Assembly: GCA_049969495.1 (NCBI GenBank)
Contig: JBMFOT010000038.1
Location: 1-33,420, forward strand
DNA length: 33,420 bases
Direction of reading: 5' to 3'
From: HRBIN16 sp049969495
Lineage (GTDB): Bacteria; Armatimonadota; HRBIN16
Under the pieces are notes generated by a model. That model made no database searches. It was not told the DNA's origin and saw nothing but the letters and a program-made list of their open reading frames with translations. Positions within the stretch are counted from its first letter, which is position 1, and each line of letters starts with the position of its first letter. This document shows positions 24,077 through 32,203 of this stretch, in pieces. The position numbers and the translations under genes are program-made.

Positions 24077-24154
24077 GGTTCTTCTCCTCCTTCGTGATGT
24101 GAGATGGACGGTTCACTGCGCGCCTGTCGGGCACGGCGAAGGTATCCATCCCCC

Positions 24155-24340
24155 TTACCACGATGATTTCTTCACCCCGGGCAACAGCCCGCGATGCGCC
24201 ATCTCGCGGAAGCAGATTCGGCACAGACCGAACTTGCGGATATACCCGCGAGGACGACCGCAGATGTTGCACCGGTGATACTCGCGCACCTTAAACTTCT
24301 GCGGACGTCGCGCTTTGACTTTCAAGCACTCTTTTGCCAC
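24155..24340 (-). CDS. rpsN: Ribosomal protein uS14, type Z (zinc-binding), GTG start
   Basis: uS14 lies in the 30S head. The 61-residue short form has two zinc knuckles (CNICGRPRGYIRKFGLCRIC, Cys24/27/40/43) and ends FREMAHRGLLPGVKKSSW. The start codon is GTG at 24340, with GGAGGGAGTAACCT just upstream. It follows the EF-G-like gene after 39 bases; in most genomes rplE would be its direct neighbour. Confidence 0.95.
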   Translation of the reverse strand: MAKECLKVKARRPQKFKVREYHRCNICGRPRGYIRKFGLCRICFREMAHRGLLPGVKKSSW

Positions 24341-24379
24341 AGGTTACTCCCTCCTGATAACTGCATGCCGTCGCGGTGC

Positions 24380-26464
24380 CTACTTTTCTGCTTCGGCACG
24401 TTCCTTCTTCGCGCGCTCAATAATCTGCTGGGCGATATGTGCCGGCACCTCGTCGTAGTGCGAGAACTCGGTGGAAAACCGCCCACGCCCTCGCGTGATG
24501 GAGCGCAGGTCAATTGCATAGCGCACCATCTCCGCCTGCGGTACCAGCGCGGTGATTTTTTGTCTGCCTGCGCCTGCGCTCTCGGTGCCCATCACGCGCC
24601 CACGTTTGCCGTTCAGGTCGCTAATCACATCGCCCAGGAACTCCTCTGGCACCACGATTTCCACCTTCAGCACCGGCTCCAGCAGCACCATGTTCGCTTT
24701 GGCGGCGGCGTTCTGGAAGGCAAGGCTACCCGCTATCTGGAACGCCTGGTCCGACGAGTCTACGGTGTGGTACGAACCGTCGTACACGGCGCACTTTACA
24801 TTGACAACCGGATAGCCAGCCAGCACGCCTCGGCGCATCGCGTCGCGTACGCCTTTTTCCACCGCAGGAATATACTGCTTTGGAATGACGCCGCCCACGA
24901 TGCGGTCCTCAAACAGAAACTCGCCGTCGGGATACGGCTCTATCTCGATCCAGCAGTCGCCGTACTGCCCGCGCCCGCCGGTCTGCTTCTTGTGCTTGCC
25001 CTGCGCCTGCGCCTTGCTGCGGATGGTCTCGCGATAGGGAATGCGCAGTTCCTCCACGTTGACCTCCGTGCCGAACTTACGCCTCATGCGTTCGATAACC
25101 ACGTCCAGATGCGATTCGCCCATGCCGGAAATCACCGTTTGCCCCGTTTCGGGGTCACGATGGTACCGGAAGGTCGGGTCCTCTTCTGCCAGGCGGCTCA
25201 GAGCGGGCCCCAACCGGTCTTCGTCTGCCTTACTCTTGGCGCGAATCGCCACGCTGTACACCGGTGCGGGGAACTCGATTCCCGGCAGGATGATGGGCTT
25301 CGCCCGGTCGGTCAACGTATCGCCTGTACCGGTCTCCTGCAGTTTAGCGATGGCGCCGATGTCGCCCGCGTGCACCGCAGGCGTCGGTTCCTGCTGCTTG
25401 CCCCGCACAAAGAAAATCTGCCCCACGCGCTCGTCGCGCTCCTTGCTGGCATTCCACACATGGCTATCGGAGCGCAACACCCCCGACATCACGCGGAAGT
25501 AGGTCAGCTTGCCCACGTAGGGGTCTGCCATCGTCTTGAACACGAACGCCGCCAGTGGCTCGCCGTCATCGGGCTTGCGCGTCTCCTCCTGTCCTGTCTG
25601 TGGGTTCTTGCCCTTCACCGGCGGCATATCCGCAGGCGAGGGAAACTCGCCGATGATAAAATCCAGAAAGGCGGTCAGCCCGTTGAGGTTGCTGGCGGAG
25701 CCACACACCACGGGCATCAGCTTCCCGCTGGTGATGCCTTCCTTCAATCCGCGCCGTATCTCGTCGGTGGTCAGCGGCTCGCCCTCCAGGTACTTGAGCG
25801 TGAGTTCATCGTCGCCTTCGGCTGCCGACTCCTCCAGCCACTCGCGATACCGGTTCACCTGCTCTTGCAGAGCGGCAGGCACTTCCGACTCGGTCGCCTT
25901 TGCGCCCACCCCGCGCACCGCCCGCATCGAAATCAGGTCGACGACACCCTCAAATGCAGCTTCTGCGCCGATAGGCACGATAATTGGAACCACTCGCGAG
26001 CCGAACCGTGCACGCAGCTCCTGTAGGCGCGCCTCGAAGTCGGCGTTCTCGCGGTCCATCTTGCTGATGAACACCGCCCGCGCGATGCCACGCTTCTCGA
26101 TGTACTCCAGCGCGATGTCAAAGCCCACTTCCGGTGCACCCTGCGCCGGGGTCACCAGTACCGCAGCGTCGACCACATGCAGCGCACCCACCATATCCCC
26201 AACAAAATCGAGGTAGCCGGGGGCGTCGATAATGTTTATCTTATGCTCTTTCCACTCTACGGGTACCACGGAGGCGTTGATGCTGATTTTGCGCTTGACC
26301 TCGTCTGCATCGAAATCCGACACGGTGTTCCCATCTTCCACCTTCCCCATGCGGTCGATACCGCCGGTGGTGAAAAGCAGCGCCTCCGTCAGGCTGGTTT
26401 TGCCAGAGCCTCCATGCCCTACGAAAGCCACGTTGCGTATCGCTTTGATGCCAACCTGTTTCAC
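24380..26464 (-). CDS. EF-G-like translational GTPase (EF-G-2 type) inside the spc operon
   Basis: The 694-residue protein has the five-domain EF-G layout: a GTPase domain (residues 1-270), a beta-barrel domain, and domains III-V with ISGMGESHLDVVIERMRRKF and GRGQYGDCWIEIEPYP. The GTPase motifs differ from canonical EF-G: the P-loop is GHGGSGKT, G3 is DAPGYLDF with Tyr84 in place of the catalytic His, and G4 is SKMDREN instead of NKMD. These features match the EF-G-2 group, known from Thermus, whose role is not settled. The start is GTG at 26464, with AGGAGGG eight bases upstream. It lies between rplE and rpsN in the same orientation. The canonical fusA would be expected in a str operon beyond the right edge. 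Confidence 0.92.
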   Translation of the reverse strand: MKQVGIKAIRNVAFVGHGGSGKTSLTEALLFTTGGIDRMGKVEDGNTVSDFDADEVKRKISINASVVPVEWKEHKINIIDAPGYLDFVGDMVGALHVVDAAVLVTPAQGAPEVGFDIALEYIEKRGIARAVFISKMDRENADFEARLQELRARFGSRVVPIIVPIGAEAAFEGVVDLISMRAVRGVGAKATESEVPAALQEQVNRYREWLEESAAEGDDELTLKYLEGEPLTTDEIRRGLKEGITSGKLMPVVCGSASNLNGLTAFLDFIIGEFPSPADMPPVKGKNPQTGQEETRKPDDGEPLAAFVFKTMADPYVGKLTYFRVMSGVLRSDSHVWNASKERDERVGQIFFVRGKQQEPTPAVHAGDIGAIAKLQETGTGDTLTDRAKPIILPGIEFPAPVYSVAIRAKSKADEDRLGPALSRLAEEDPTFRYHRDPETGQTVISGMGESHLDVVIERMRRKFGTEVNVEELRIPYRETIRSKAQAQGKHKKQTGGRGQYGDCWIEIEPYPDGEFLFEDRIVGGVIPKQYIPAVEKGVRDAMRRGVLAGYPVVNVKCAVYDGSYHTVDSSDQAFQIAGSLAFQNAAAKANMVLLEPVLKVEIVVPEEFLGDVISDLNGKRGRVMGTESAGAGRQKITALVPQAEMVRYAIDLRSITRGRGRFSTEFSHYDEVPAHIAQQIIERAKKERAEAEK

Positions 26465-26522
26465 CGAAACGCCCTCCTGTTGTCAATTCCCCCGAGTACA
26501 GCTTCGTTCACCAACAGCATTG

Positions 26523-27092
26523 TCATCGCTGCCGGAACGGCATACCCAGTGCTTTTAACAGCGCGCGGGCTTCCTCGTCGGTACGCGCAGTGGTCACGAT
26601 GCAGATGTCCATGCCCCGAATGCGGTCTACCTGGTCATACACGATTTCGGGGAACACCAGCTGTTCGCGCATTCCCATCGAGAAGTTCCCGCGCCCGTCG
26701 AACGAGTTCGGCGAGACACCCTGAAAGTCACGTACGCGCGGTAACACGATGTTCATCAGCTTATCCAGAAAGTCGTACATCCGGTCGCCGCGCAGTGTGA
26801 CCTTCGCGCCGATGCGGTGCCCCTGCCGGATGCGGAAGTTAGAAATGGATTTGCGCGCCCGGGTAATCACCGGCTTCTGCCCGGAGATAGCCGCGAGGTC
26901 GCGCACCGCCCCATCCAGCTGCTTCGGGTCTTGTTCGCCCTGCCCCACGCCCATGTTAATCACCACTTTGACCAGGCGCGGCACCTGCATAATGGACTTG
27001 TACCCGAACTGTTGCATCAGCTGGGGCACCACTTCCTTATAGTATTTCTCTTTGAGCCGCGATATATATCGGGTTTGCGTCGTTTCACTCAT
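26523..27092 (-). CDS. rplE: Ribosomal protein uL5 (L5)
   Basis: uL5 binds 5S rRNA and contacts P-site tRNA. The 189-residue protein reads SRLKEKYYKEVVPQLMQQFG, VPRLVKVVINMGVGQGEQDP, FRIRQGHRIGAKVTLRGDRM and ends in GMDICIVTTARTDEEARALL. I choose the ATG at 27092. An ATG at 27110 would add six residues and has a slightly better AGGCGG site, so the start is uncertain. The EF-G-like gene follows after 58 bases. Confidence 0.95.
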   Translation of the reverse strand: MSETTQTRYISRLKEKYYKEVVPQLMQQFGYKSIMQVPRLVKVVINMGVGQGEQDPKQLDGAVRDLAAISGQKPVITRARKSISNFRIRQGHRIGAKVTLRGDRMYDFLDKLMNIVLPRVRDFQGVSPNSFDGRGNFSMGMREQLVFPEIVYDQVDRIRGMDICIVTTARTDEEARALLKALGMPFRQR

Positions 27093-27135
27093 CGTTTCAC
27101 ACCACTCCATGACCGCCTGATGTGGCGGATGCTAT

Positions 27136-27519
27136 CTACACCGAGTCGATGTACTCTTTACACTTTTTACAGGTGCGAACCCGCTTGCCATCCGACGTAA
27201 ACGAGATGGCGATGCGCGTCCGCTGGTTGCAGCGTGGACACACCAGCATCACTTTAGATATGTGCAAAGGAGCCGGTTTGACCACGCGCCCCGTTTGCGT
27301 TTGCGGGGTAGCGCGGTTGGTGGGGCGGGGCTTCTGGTGACGAGTTACCAGGTTGATGCCCTCTACCACCACGCGGTTCTCGCGCGGGAGAGTGTGTATC
27401 ACCTTTCCCCGCTTGCCCCGGTCCTTGCCCGCAATAACCTCGACCATGTCGTCCTTGCGTATCTTCAGCGGGCGCACAGCGCGTCCGTTCTGTTTTTTCT
27501 TAGCAGTTGCGGTGCTCAT
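27136..27519 (-). CDS. rplX: Ribosomal protein uL24 (L24) with C-terminal zinc ribbon
   Basis: uL24 starts assembly of the large subunit. The 127-residue protein has the KOW motif (DDMVEVIAGKDRGKRGKVIH), then VVVEGINLVTRHQKP, and continues into a zinc-ribbon-like end (VCPRCNQRTRIAI and CKKC). The Cys-x2-Cys pair at each side is seen in some thermophile and Gram-positive L24 proteins and is absent from E. coli. It is followed by rplE. Confidence 0.95.
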   Translation of the reverse strand: MSTATAKKKQNGRAVRPLKIRKDDMVEVIAGKDRGKRGKVIHTLPRENRVVVEGINLVTRHQKPRPTNRATPQTQTGRVVKPAPLHISKVMLVCPRCNQRTRIAISFTSDGKRVRTCKKCKEYIDSV

Positions 27520-27532
27520 GGGTGCTCCTCTC

Positions 27533-27901
27533 CTACAACACTTCCGGTGCCAGCGAGATGATGCGCATGAAGTTGCGTTCGCGCAGCTCGCGTGCCACCG
27601 GGCCGAAAATGCGGGTGCCGCGAGGCTCCAGGCTGTTTGTCACCACGACAGCAGCGTTCTCATCAAAACGCAGCGTCGATCCGTCAGGACGGCGAATCGG
27701 CTGCTTCGTGCGAACAACCACCGCCTTGACGATATCGCTCTTTTTAACCGGCATTCCGGGCGTTGCCGACTTGACCACGGCCACAATCACATCCCCTACG
27801 CGAGCGTAGCGCGTGTTCGAGCCTTTCAGCACGCGAATACACATCAGCTCGCGTGCCCCTGAGTTGTCGGCAGCCTTGAGCCGGGTATATATCTGTATCA
27901 T
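27533..27901 (-). CDS. rplN: Ribosomal protein uL14 (L14)
   Basis: uL14 forms an intersubunit bridge. The 122-residue sequence is highly conserved: MIQIYTRLKAADNSGARELM, GDVIVAVVKSATPGMPVKKS, RFDENAAVVVTNSLEPRGTR and IFGPVARELRERNFMRIISL. The length is the family standard. rplX follows after 13 bases. Confidence 0.97.
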   Translation of the reverse strand: MIQIYTRLKAADNSGARELMCIRVLKGSNTRYARVGDVIVAVVKSATPGMPVKKSDIVKAVVVRTKQPIRRPDGSTLRFDENAAVVVTNSLEPRGTRIFGPVARELRERNFMRIISLAPEVL

Positions 27902-27916
27902 TGCCAGATACCTCCC

Positions 27917-28189
27917 CTACTGTGCCTTCTGTATCACGCGCGACACACGCCAGCGCTTGGTTTTGCTCAGGGGGCGCGTCTCCATGATTTCAACCACATC
28001 GCCCACCCGGCACTCGTTGTTCTCGTCGTGCGCGTGGAACTTCTTTGTGCGTTTGACCGTTTTGCCATAAAGCGGGTGGCGCATGATACGTTCCACCGCC
28101 ACCACTACCGTTTTGTCCATTCGGTCACTGACCACCATGCCCACGCGCACTTTGCGGCGTCCGCGCGTGACTACCTCGTTTTCAGCCAT
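27917..28189 (-). CDS. rpsQ: Ribosomal protein uS17 (S17)
   Basis: uS17 binds the 16S 5' domain early in assembly. The 90-residue OB-fold protein reads RKVRVGMVVSDRMDKTVVVA, MRHPLYGKTVKRTKKFHAHD and CRVGDVVEIMETRPLSKTKR. The ATG at 28189 has GGGGGGAA upstream and is preferred over the frame beginning at 28204. rpmC ends 18 bases upstream. Confidence 0.96.
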   Translation of the reverse strand: MAENEVVTRGRRKVRVGMVVSDRMDKTVVVAVERIMRHPLYGKTVKRTKKFHAHDENNECRVGDVVEIMETRPLSKTKRWRVSRVIQKAQ

Positions 28190-28207
28190 TGATGTTCCCC
28201 CCATCCG

Positions 28208-28420
28208 TTACGCGCTCTTCTGCGCGCGCTGCTTCTCGGTGATAATGGTATGCAGGCGCGCGATATTATGCCGCGTGATGCGGATGCTCGCTGTATCACT
28301 CAACTTCCGCACCGCTTTGTTCTGTCGGAGCTGGAACAGTCTCTCCATCTCCTGCTGCAACCTCTGCTGCAGCTCCGGCAGGCTCAGCTTGCGGAGCTCC
28401 TCTGGTTTCAACGGTTTCAT
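28208..28420 (-). CDS. rpmC: Ribosomal protein uL29 (L29)
   Basis: uL29 sits at the exit tunnel, where nascent-chain factors dock. The 70-residue sequence reads MKPLKPEELRKLSLPELQQR, then MERLFQLRQNKAVRKLSDTA and IRITRHNIARLHTIITEKQR. The ATG at 28420 has GAGGGAGAG directly upstream, inside the rplP frame. The first 41 or so codons overlap the rplP reading frame in a different phase. Confidence 0.95.
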   Translation of the reverse strand: MKPLKPEELRKLSLPELQQRLQQEMERLFQLRQNKAVRKLSDTASIRITRHNIARLHTIITEKQRAQKSA

Positions 28421-28841
28421 ACTCTCCCTCGAAATCCCGTCGTGTGACGAATTTGGTAGCAATCGGCAATTTGTGCGATGCCAGGCGCATCGCCTCGCGT
28501 GCCAGCTCCTCCGGCACGCCGGCCATCTCGAACAGAATGCGTCCGGGTTTGACCACTGCCACCCATCCCGCCGGCGCACCCTTACCACTGCCCATGCGGG
28601 TCTCCGCAGGCTTTTTGGTGTAGGGCTTATCGGGAAAGACGCGAATCCAGATTTTTCCGCCACGGCGTACGTGACGGGTCATCGCGATACGAGCCGCTTC
28701 AATCTGGTTGCTGGTCATCCAGCAGGACTCCAGCGCCTGCAGACCGTACTCGCCGAAGTCCAGCTTGGTGGCTCCCGACGCTTTGCCTTTGCGTCGCCCA
28801 CGATGCTGCCGGCGATATTTAACTCGTTTCGGCATCAACAT
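28296..28841 (-). CDS. rplP: Ribosomal protein uL16 (L16) with C-terminal tail overlapping rpmC
   Basis: uL16 helps shape the A-site side of the large subunit. The core is normal: MLMPKRVKYRRQHRGRRKGK, GEYGLQALESCWMTSNQIEA, IWIRVFPDKPYTKKPAETRM, GAPAGWVAVVKPGRILFEMA and KLPIATKFVTRRDFEGE. The family normally ends here at about 140 residues, but this frame continues to 181 with an Ala/Glu/Pro-rich tail. The tail overlaps rpmC by 125 bases and is largely a by-product of that gene's codons. The ATG at 28841 has AGGAGG ten bases upstream, and MLMPKR is a common family start. It overlaps the rpsC end by 23 bases. Confidence 0.93.
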   Translation of the reverse strand: MLMPKRVKYRRQHRGRRKGKASGATKLDFGEYGLQALESCWMTSNQIEAARIAMTRHVRRGGKIWIRVFPDKPYTKKPAETRMGSGKGAPAGWVAVVKPGRILFEMAGVPEELAREAMRLASHKLPIATKFVTRRDFEGEYETVETRGAPQAEPAGAAAEVAAGDGETVPAPTEQSGAEVE

Positions 28842-29649
28842 TGCCGCGTTGCCTCCTTCCTCCTCGGCGACCCCGGCGACGGCGTCCAGCGGGGCGTTCG
28901 CCCTCCTGCGGGATCACCGGTGTCACTTCTCGGCTCTCCTCTTCCACCTTCTGACCGGGCAGAATGTCGCCGCGATAAATCCATACTTTTACGCCGATGT
29001 TGCCATAGGTCGTCGGTGCTTCTGCGAACCCATAATCTACATCGGCGCGTATCGTTTGCAAGGGAATCTTGCCCATCTTGTCCACTTCGGAACGCGCCAT
29101 CTCCGCGCCAGCCAATCGTCCTGCCACGCGCACCTTGATGCCCAGTGCTCCCGCACGCATCGTGCGTAGGATAGCCTGACGCATGGCACGCTTGTACGAC
29201 ACGCGACGCGAGATTTGCTGAGCGATGTTCTCTGCCACCAGCTGTGCGTCCTTATCCGGCTCGTTGACCTCTTGTACATGCACGTGCACTTCTACATTCG
29301 GACGAGCATTTTTGTCGCGTGCCGCACGCCAGCGGTACGTCGGGTCGAGCAAGTGCACCAGAGCCTGACGTATCTCCTCCAACCCTCTTCCCTGCCGACC
29401 GATCAGGATGCCCGGTCGCGCGGAGAGGATACTCACTTCTACCCGATTGGCCGCTCGCTCGATCTCCACGCGCGAAATGGCTGCCGATGCCAGGTCAGGA
29501 CGACGCTTGGGCAGGTCCTTCTTCAGGAAACGGCGTATTTTGTAATCTTCATACACCCAGTTCGCGTAGTCCTTCGCCGAGTACCAGCGACTGTCCCAGT
29601 CGCGAATAATACCCACGCGAAAACCGATTGGATGAATCTTCTGTCCCAA
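28819..29649 (-). CDS. rpsC: Ribosomal protein uS3 (S3), TTG start
   Basis: uS3 forms part of the mRNA entry site and helicase. The 276-residue protein begins MGQKIHPIGFRVGIIRDWDS, has the KH domain (ILSARPGILIGRQGRGLEEI) and the C-terminal GIKVRVAGRLAGAEMARSE, GVKVWIYRGDILPGQ. The end is a long Arg/Gly/Glu-rich tail, beyond the usual length. The only codon fitting the family N-terminus is TTG at 29649, with AGGAGG six bases upstream. rplP starts within its last codons. Confidence 0.96.
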   Translation of the reverse strand: MGQKIHPIGFRVGIIRDWDSRWYSAKDYANWVYEDYKIRRFLKKDLPKRRPDLASAAISRVEIERAANRVEVSILSARPGILIGRQGRGLEEIRQALVHLLDPTYRWRAARDKNARPNVEVHVHVQEVNEPDKDAQLVAENIAQQISRRVSYKRAMRQAILRTMRAGALGIKVRVAGRLAGAEMARSEVDKMGKIPLQTIRADVDYGFAEAPTTYGNIGVKVWIYRGDILPGQKVEEESREVTPVIPQEGERPAGRRRRGRRGGRRQRGNVDAETS

Positions 29650-29675
29650 ACTGAACCTCCTCCGGTTCTCTCACG

Positions 29676-30095
29676 CTAACTTTCGCTCGTCGGTGCTTTC
29701 GGCGCGGTTCCGCCGACATGTCGCGCTCGTCGCCCCGCAGGCTGCGGGCGCGGTACTTCCTCTACCTCTATCCGAATATGACAGGTCGGCTTGATAATGG
29801 GATAGGCGCGCCCCATTGCGCGCGGGCGGTAGCGCTTCAGGCGGGGGCCCTCGTCCACAACAGCGTGCACAATTTTCAGCGCGTCCTCATCGATGGTCTC
29901 TCCGTCGCGCTCTGCCAAGAACGCTGCGTTTGCCGCCGCCGACTGCACCACTTTCAGGATGGGGCGAGCGGCGCGCTGAGGCGAAAAGCGCAGAAACGCC
30001 ACCGCCTCAGGCACATACTGCCCGCGGATCGCCTCTATCAGCAACCGCGCTTTGCGCGGCGATACACGCACGTATTTTGCTATTGCGTGTGCCAT
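29676..30095 (-). CDS. rplV: Ribosomal protein uL22 (L22)
   Basis: uL22 lines the exit tunnel and is a site of macrolide resistance in other species. The 139-residue protein shows YVRVSPRKARLLIEAIRGQY, VPEAVAFLRFSPQRAARPIL, VDEGPRLKRYRPRAMGRAYP and IIKPTCHIRIEVEE. About 25 extra residues, rich in Pro, Arg and Ala, follow the usual end. rpsS precedes it by nine bases. Confidence 0.96.
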   Translation of the reverse strand: MAHAIAKYVRVSPRKARLLIEAIRGQYVPEAVAFLRFSPQRAARPILKVVQSAAANAAFLAERDGETIDEDALKIVHAVVDEGPRLKRYRPRAMGRAYPIIKPTCHIRIEVEEVPRPQPAGRRARHVGGTAPKAPTSES

Positions 30096-30104
30096 CTTTC
30101 TGCC

Positions 30105-30392
30105 TCACTTCTTGCGTGTTGTACGGTCGGTGTGGTGCCCCGGGTGCCCCCTGAAGGTGCGCGTCGGGGCGAACTCACCCAGCTTGTGTCCAATCATGTT
30201 CTCCGTGATGAACACCGGCACGTGTTTCCTGCCGTCATGCACTGCGATAGTGTGTCCTACCATCGCCGGCAGGATGGTAGACCGACGCGACCAGGTCTTG
30301 ATAATCCGCTTCTCGCCGGTGGCGTTGAGCGCCTGGATTTTCTTCATCAGCTTCGGGTCGACATACGGTCCCTTCTTGATAGAACGTGACAT
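30105..30392 (-). CDS. rpsS: Ribosomal protein uS19 (S19)
   Basis: uS19 lies in the 30S head with uS13. The 95-residue sequence reads MSRSIKKGPYVDPKLMKKIQ, TWSRRSTILPAMVGHTIAVH, DGRKHVPVFITENMIGHKLG and EFAPTRTFRGHPGH, all family hallmarks. It follows rplB after 30 bases. Confidence 0.97.
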   Translation of the reverse strand: MSRSIKKGPYVDPKLMKKIQALNATGEKRIIKTWSRRSTILPAMVGHTIAVHDGRKHVPVFITENMIGHKLGEFAPTRTFRGHPGHHTDRTTRKK

Positions 30393-30422
30393 ACCAACGC
30401 TCCTCCAGTCGCCTTGCTCGTA

Positions 30423-31250
30423 TTACTTGCGCCGCCGTACGATAAACTTGTCCGATGGCTTGCGGCGACGGGTCTTCTTGCCCAGCGTGGGCTTGCCCCA
30501 CGGCGTAACCGGACCGTCCCGCCGACCAATCGGCGCCTTGCCCTCGCCACCGCCATGCGGGTGGTCACGTGGCGTCATCGCCGAACCACGCACGTGCGGG
30601 CGTCTTCCTAAATAGCGGCTCTTGCCTGCCTTGCCCAGCGATTCGTTCTCGTGCTCGGCGTGCCCGACCTGACCGATGGTCGCCCTGCACTCAAGGTGCA
30701 CCATGCGTACCTCGCCGGAAGGCAAACGCACCTGCGCATACTTGCCCTCCTTGGCGACCAGCTGCGCTGCCGTGCCCGCACTGCGCACCAGCTGTCCACC
30801 TTTGCCCGGCACAAGTTCGATATTGTGTATCACCGTGCCCAGCGGTATCGCTCGCAACGGCAGGGCGTTACCGGGCTTGATATCGGCGTTCTCACCGCTA
30901 AGCACCTGGTCGCCCACTTTCAGCCCGTCCGGGCAGAGGATGTATCGCTTCTCGCCGTCCACGTATTGTATCAGGGCGATGCGTGCCGACCGGTTGGGGT
31001 CGTACTCGATACTGACCACCTTACCCGGCACGCCGATTTTATCGCGCTTGAAATCGATAATCCGATAGCGTCGCTTATTCCCACCGCCACGGAAGCGGGC
31101 GGTCGTGCGTCCTTGATTGTTGCGTCCACCGCTTTTCTTCAGCGGCGCGAGCAACGACTTCTCGGGCTCTTCACGTGTAATCTCCTCAAAGGTGGACACC
31201 GCCATAAAGCGACGCCCCGGAGAGGTCGGTTTTAACTGTCGTATCGGCAT
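30423..31250 (-). CDS. rplB: Ribosomal protein uL2 (L2)
   Basis: uL2 is essential for subunit joining and peptidyl transfer. The 275-residue protein reads MPIRQLKPTSPGRRFMAVST, KSGGRNNQGRTTARFRGGGN, LRAIPLGTVIHNIELVPGKG, GQLVRSAGTAAQLVAKEGKY and the conserved VRGSAMTPRDHPHGGGEGKA loop with the functional histidine. The end is basic. Length and order are standard. Confidence 0.97.
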   Translation of the reverse strand: MPIRQLKPTSPGRRFMAVSTFEEITREEPEKSLLAPLKKSGGRNNQGRTTARFRGGGNKRRYRIIDFKRDKIGVPGKVVSIEYDPNRSARIALIQYVDGEKRYILCPDGLKVGDQVLSGENADIKPGNALPLRAIPLGTVIHNIELVPGKGGQLVRSAGTAAQLVAKEGKYAQVRLPSGEVRMVHLECRATIGQVGHAEHENESLGKAGKSRYLGRRPHVRGSAMTPRDHPHGGGEGKAPIGRRDGPVTPWGKPTLGKKTRRRKPSDKFIVRRRK

Positions 31251-31279
31251 GGCTTACTCCTTTGCGCCTCCTGTTGCCA

Positions 31280-31570
31280 CTACGTGACCTCGAACGCTTC
31301 GATGCGCTGACCCGGCTGCACCGTCACAATCGCCTTTTTCCAGCCGGCGGTCTCTCCGACCGGCATCCGCCCGATTCGGCGACGTTTACCGCGCACGTTC
31401 ATCACGTTCACTTTCAGCACGTTCACACGATAGATGGCTTCTATTGCCCGCTTGATGTCTATCTTGTTCGCGTCCGGTGCGACGGCGAATGTGTAGCGCC
31501 CCATACGGGCGTTGTCGGTGCTCCGCTCGGTAATCACCGGATGCAAGATGATTTCGTACGGCGATCTCAT
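31280..31570 (-). CDS. rplW: Ribosomal protein uL23 (L23)
   Basis: uL23 is the main docking site at the exit tunnel for trigger factor and SRP. The 96-residue protein reads MRSPYEIILHPVITERSTDN, YTFAVAPDANKIDIKRAIEA, IYRVNVLKVNVMNVRGKRRR. The ATG at 31570 overlaps the rplD stop as ATGA and has GGAGGTG upstream, which favours it over a GTG at 31579. Confidence 0.96.
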   Translation of the reverse strand: MRSPYEIILHPVITERSTDNARMGRYTFAVAPDANKIDIKRAIEAIYRVNVLKVNVMNVRGKRRRIGRMPVGETAGWKKAIVTVQPGQRIEAFEVT

Positions 31571-32199
31571 CTGGCGCACACCTCCTGCAGCTTCTGCAAA
31601 GCCTCTGGCGTGGTAATTATCCGGCGTGCTACCAGCACATCCCGTACCGACACCGCCGGTGAAACACGCACCTCCACACCGGGCAGGTTACGGAAGCTTT
31701 TCCACACCGTCTCATCATGCTCGGGCAGCAGTAGCAACACGCGGTTCGGGTCATCGATGTTGAGTGCCTTCAGGAACTGCACCGCATGGCGCGTTTTTAT
31801 CTCGTCGAAGCGGATACTCTCCACCGTGATGAGCGCGTCCTCTGCCAGCTTGGCGGTGAGTGCACTGCGCATGGCTGCACGGCGCATCTTCTTGGGCAGA
31901 CGCTGGCTGTAATCGCGCGGGTGTGGACCGAACACCACGCCACCATGTCGCCAGTGCGGAGCACGAATAGACCCCTGCCGGGCGCGCCCCGTGCCTTTCT
32001 GGCGCCAGGGCTTGCGTCCGCCTCCTCGCACCTCACCGCGCGTCCTGGTGTCTGCCGTGCCCTGCCGGGCGTTCGCTTGCTCGGCAACCACCGCCGCGTG
32101 CATCAGGTCGGTTCGCACTTCGGCGGCGAACACCTTGTCCGATAACTCTATCTCTCGCACGGGCTGCCCCGTTTTATCGTACACGCTCAGTTTTGGCAT
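31567..32199 (-). CDS. rplD: Ribosomal protein uL4 (L4)
   Basis: uL4 reaches into the exit tunnel and in E. coli represses the S10 operon. The 210-residue protein begins MPKLSVYDKTGQPVREIELS and has the long basic loop RTRGEVRGGGRKPWRQKGTG, RARQGSIRAPHWRHGGVVFG. The C-terminal half is the usual alpha-beta domain. The ATG at 32199 lies four bases after rplC; the longer frame to 32217 overlaps rplC and is not chosen. Confidence 0.96.
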   Translation of the reverse strand: MPKLSVYDKTGQPVREIELSDKVFAAEVRTDLMHAAVVAEQANARQGTADTRTRGEVRGGGRKPWRQKGTGRARQGSIRAPHWRHGGVVFGPHPRDYSQRLPKKMRRAAMRSALTAKLAEDALITVESIRFDEIKTRHAVQFLKALNIDDPNRVLLLLPEHDETVWKSFRNLPGVEVRVSPAVSVRDVLVARRIITTPEALQKLQEVCAR

Positions 32200-32203
32200 T
32201 GCC

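Noticed and set aside
24194..26026. Plus-strand open frame of 610 codons
   Set aside because: It is antisense to the EF-G-like gene and rpsN. The composition is His/Leu/Arg-rich and typical of antisense frames.
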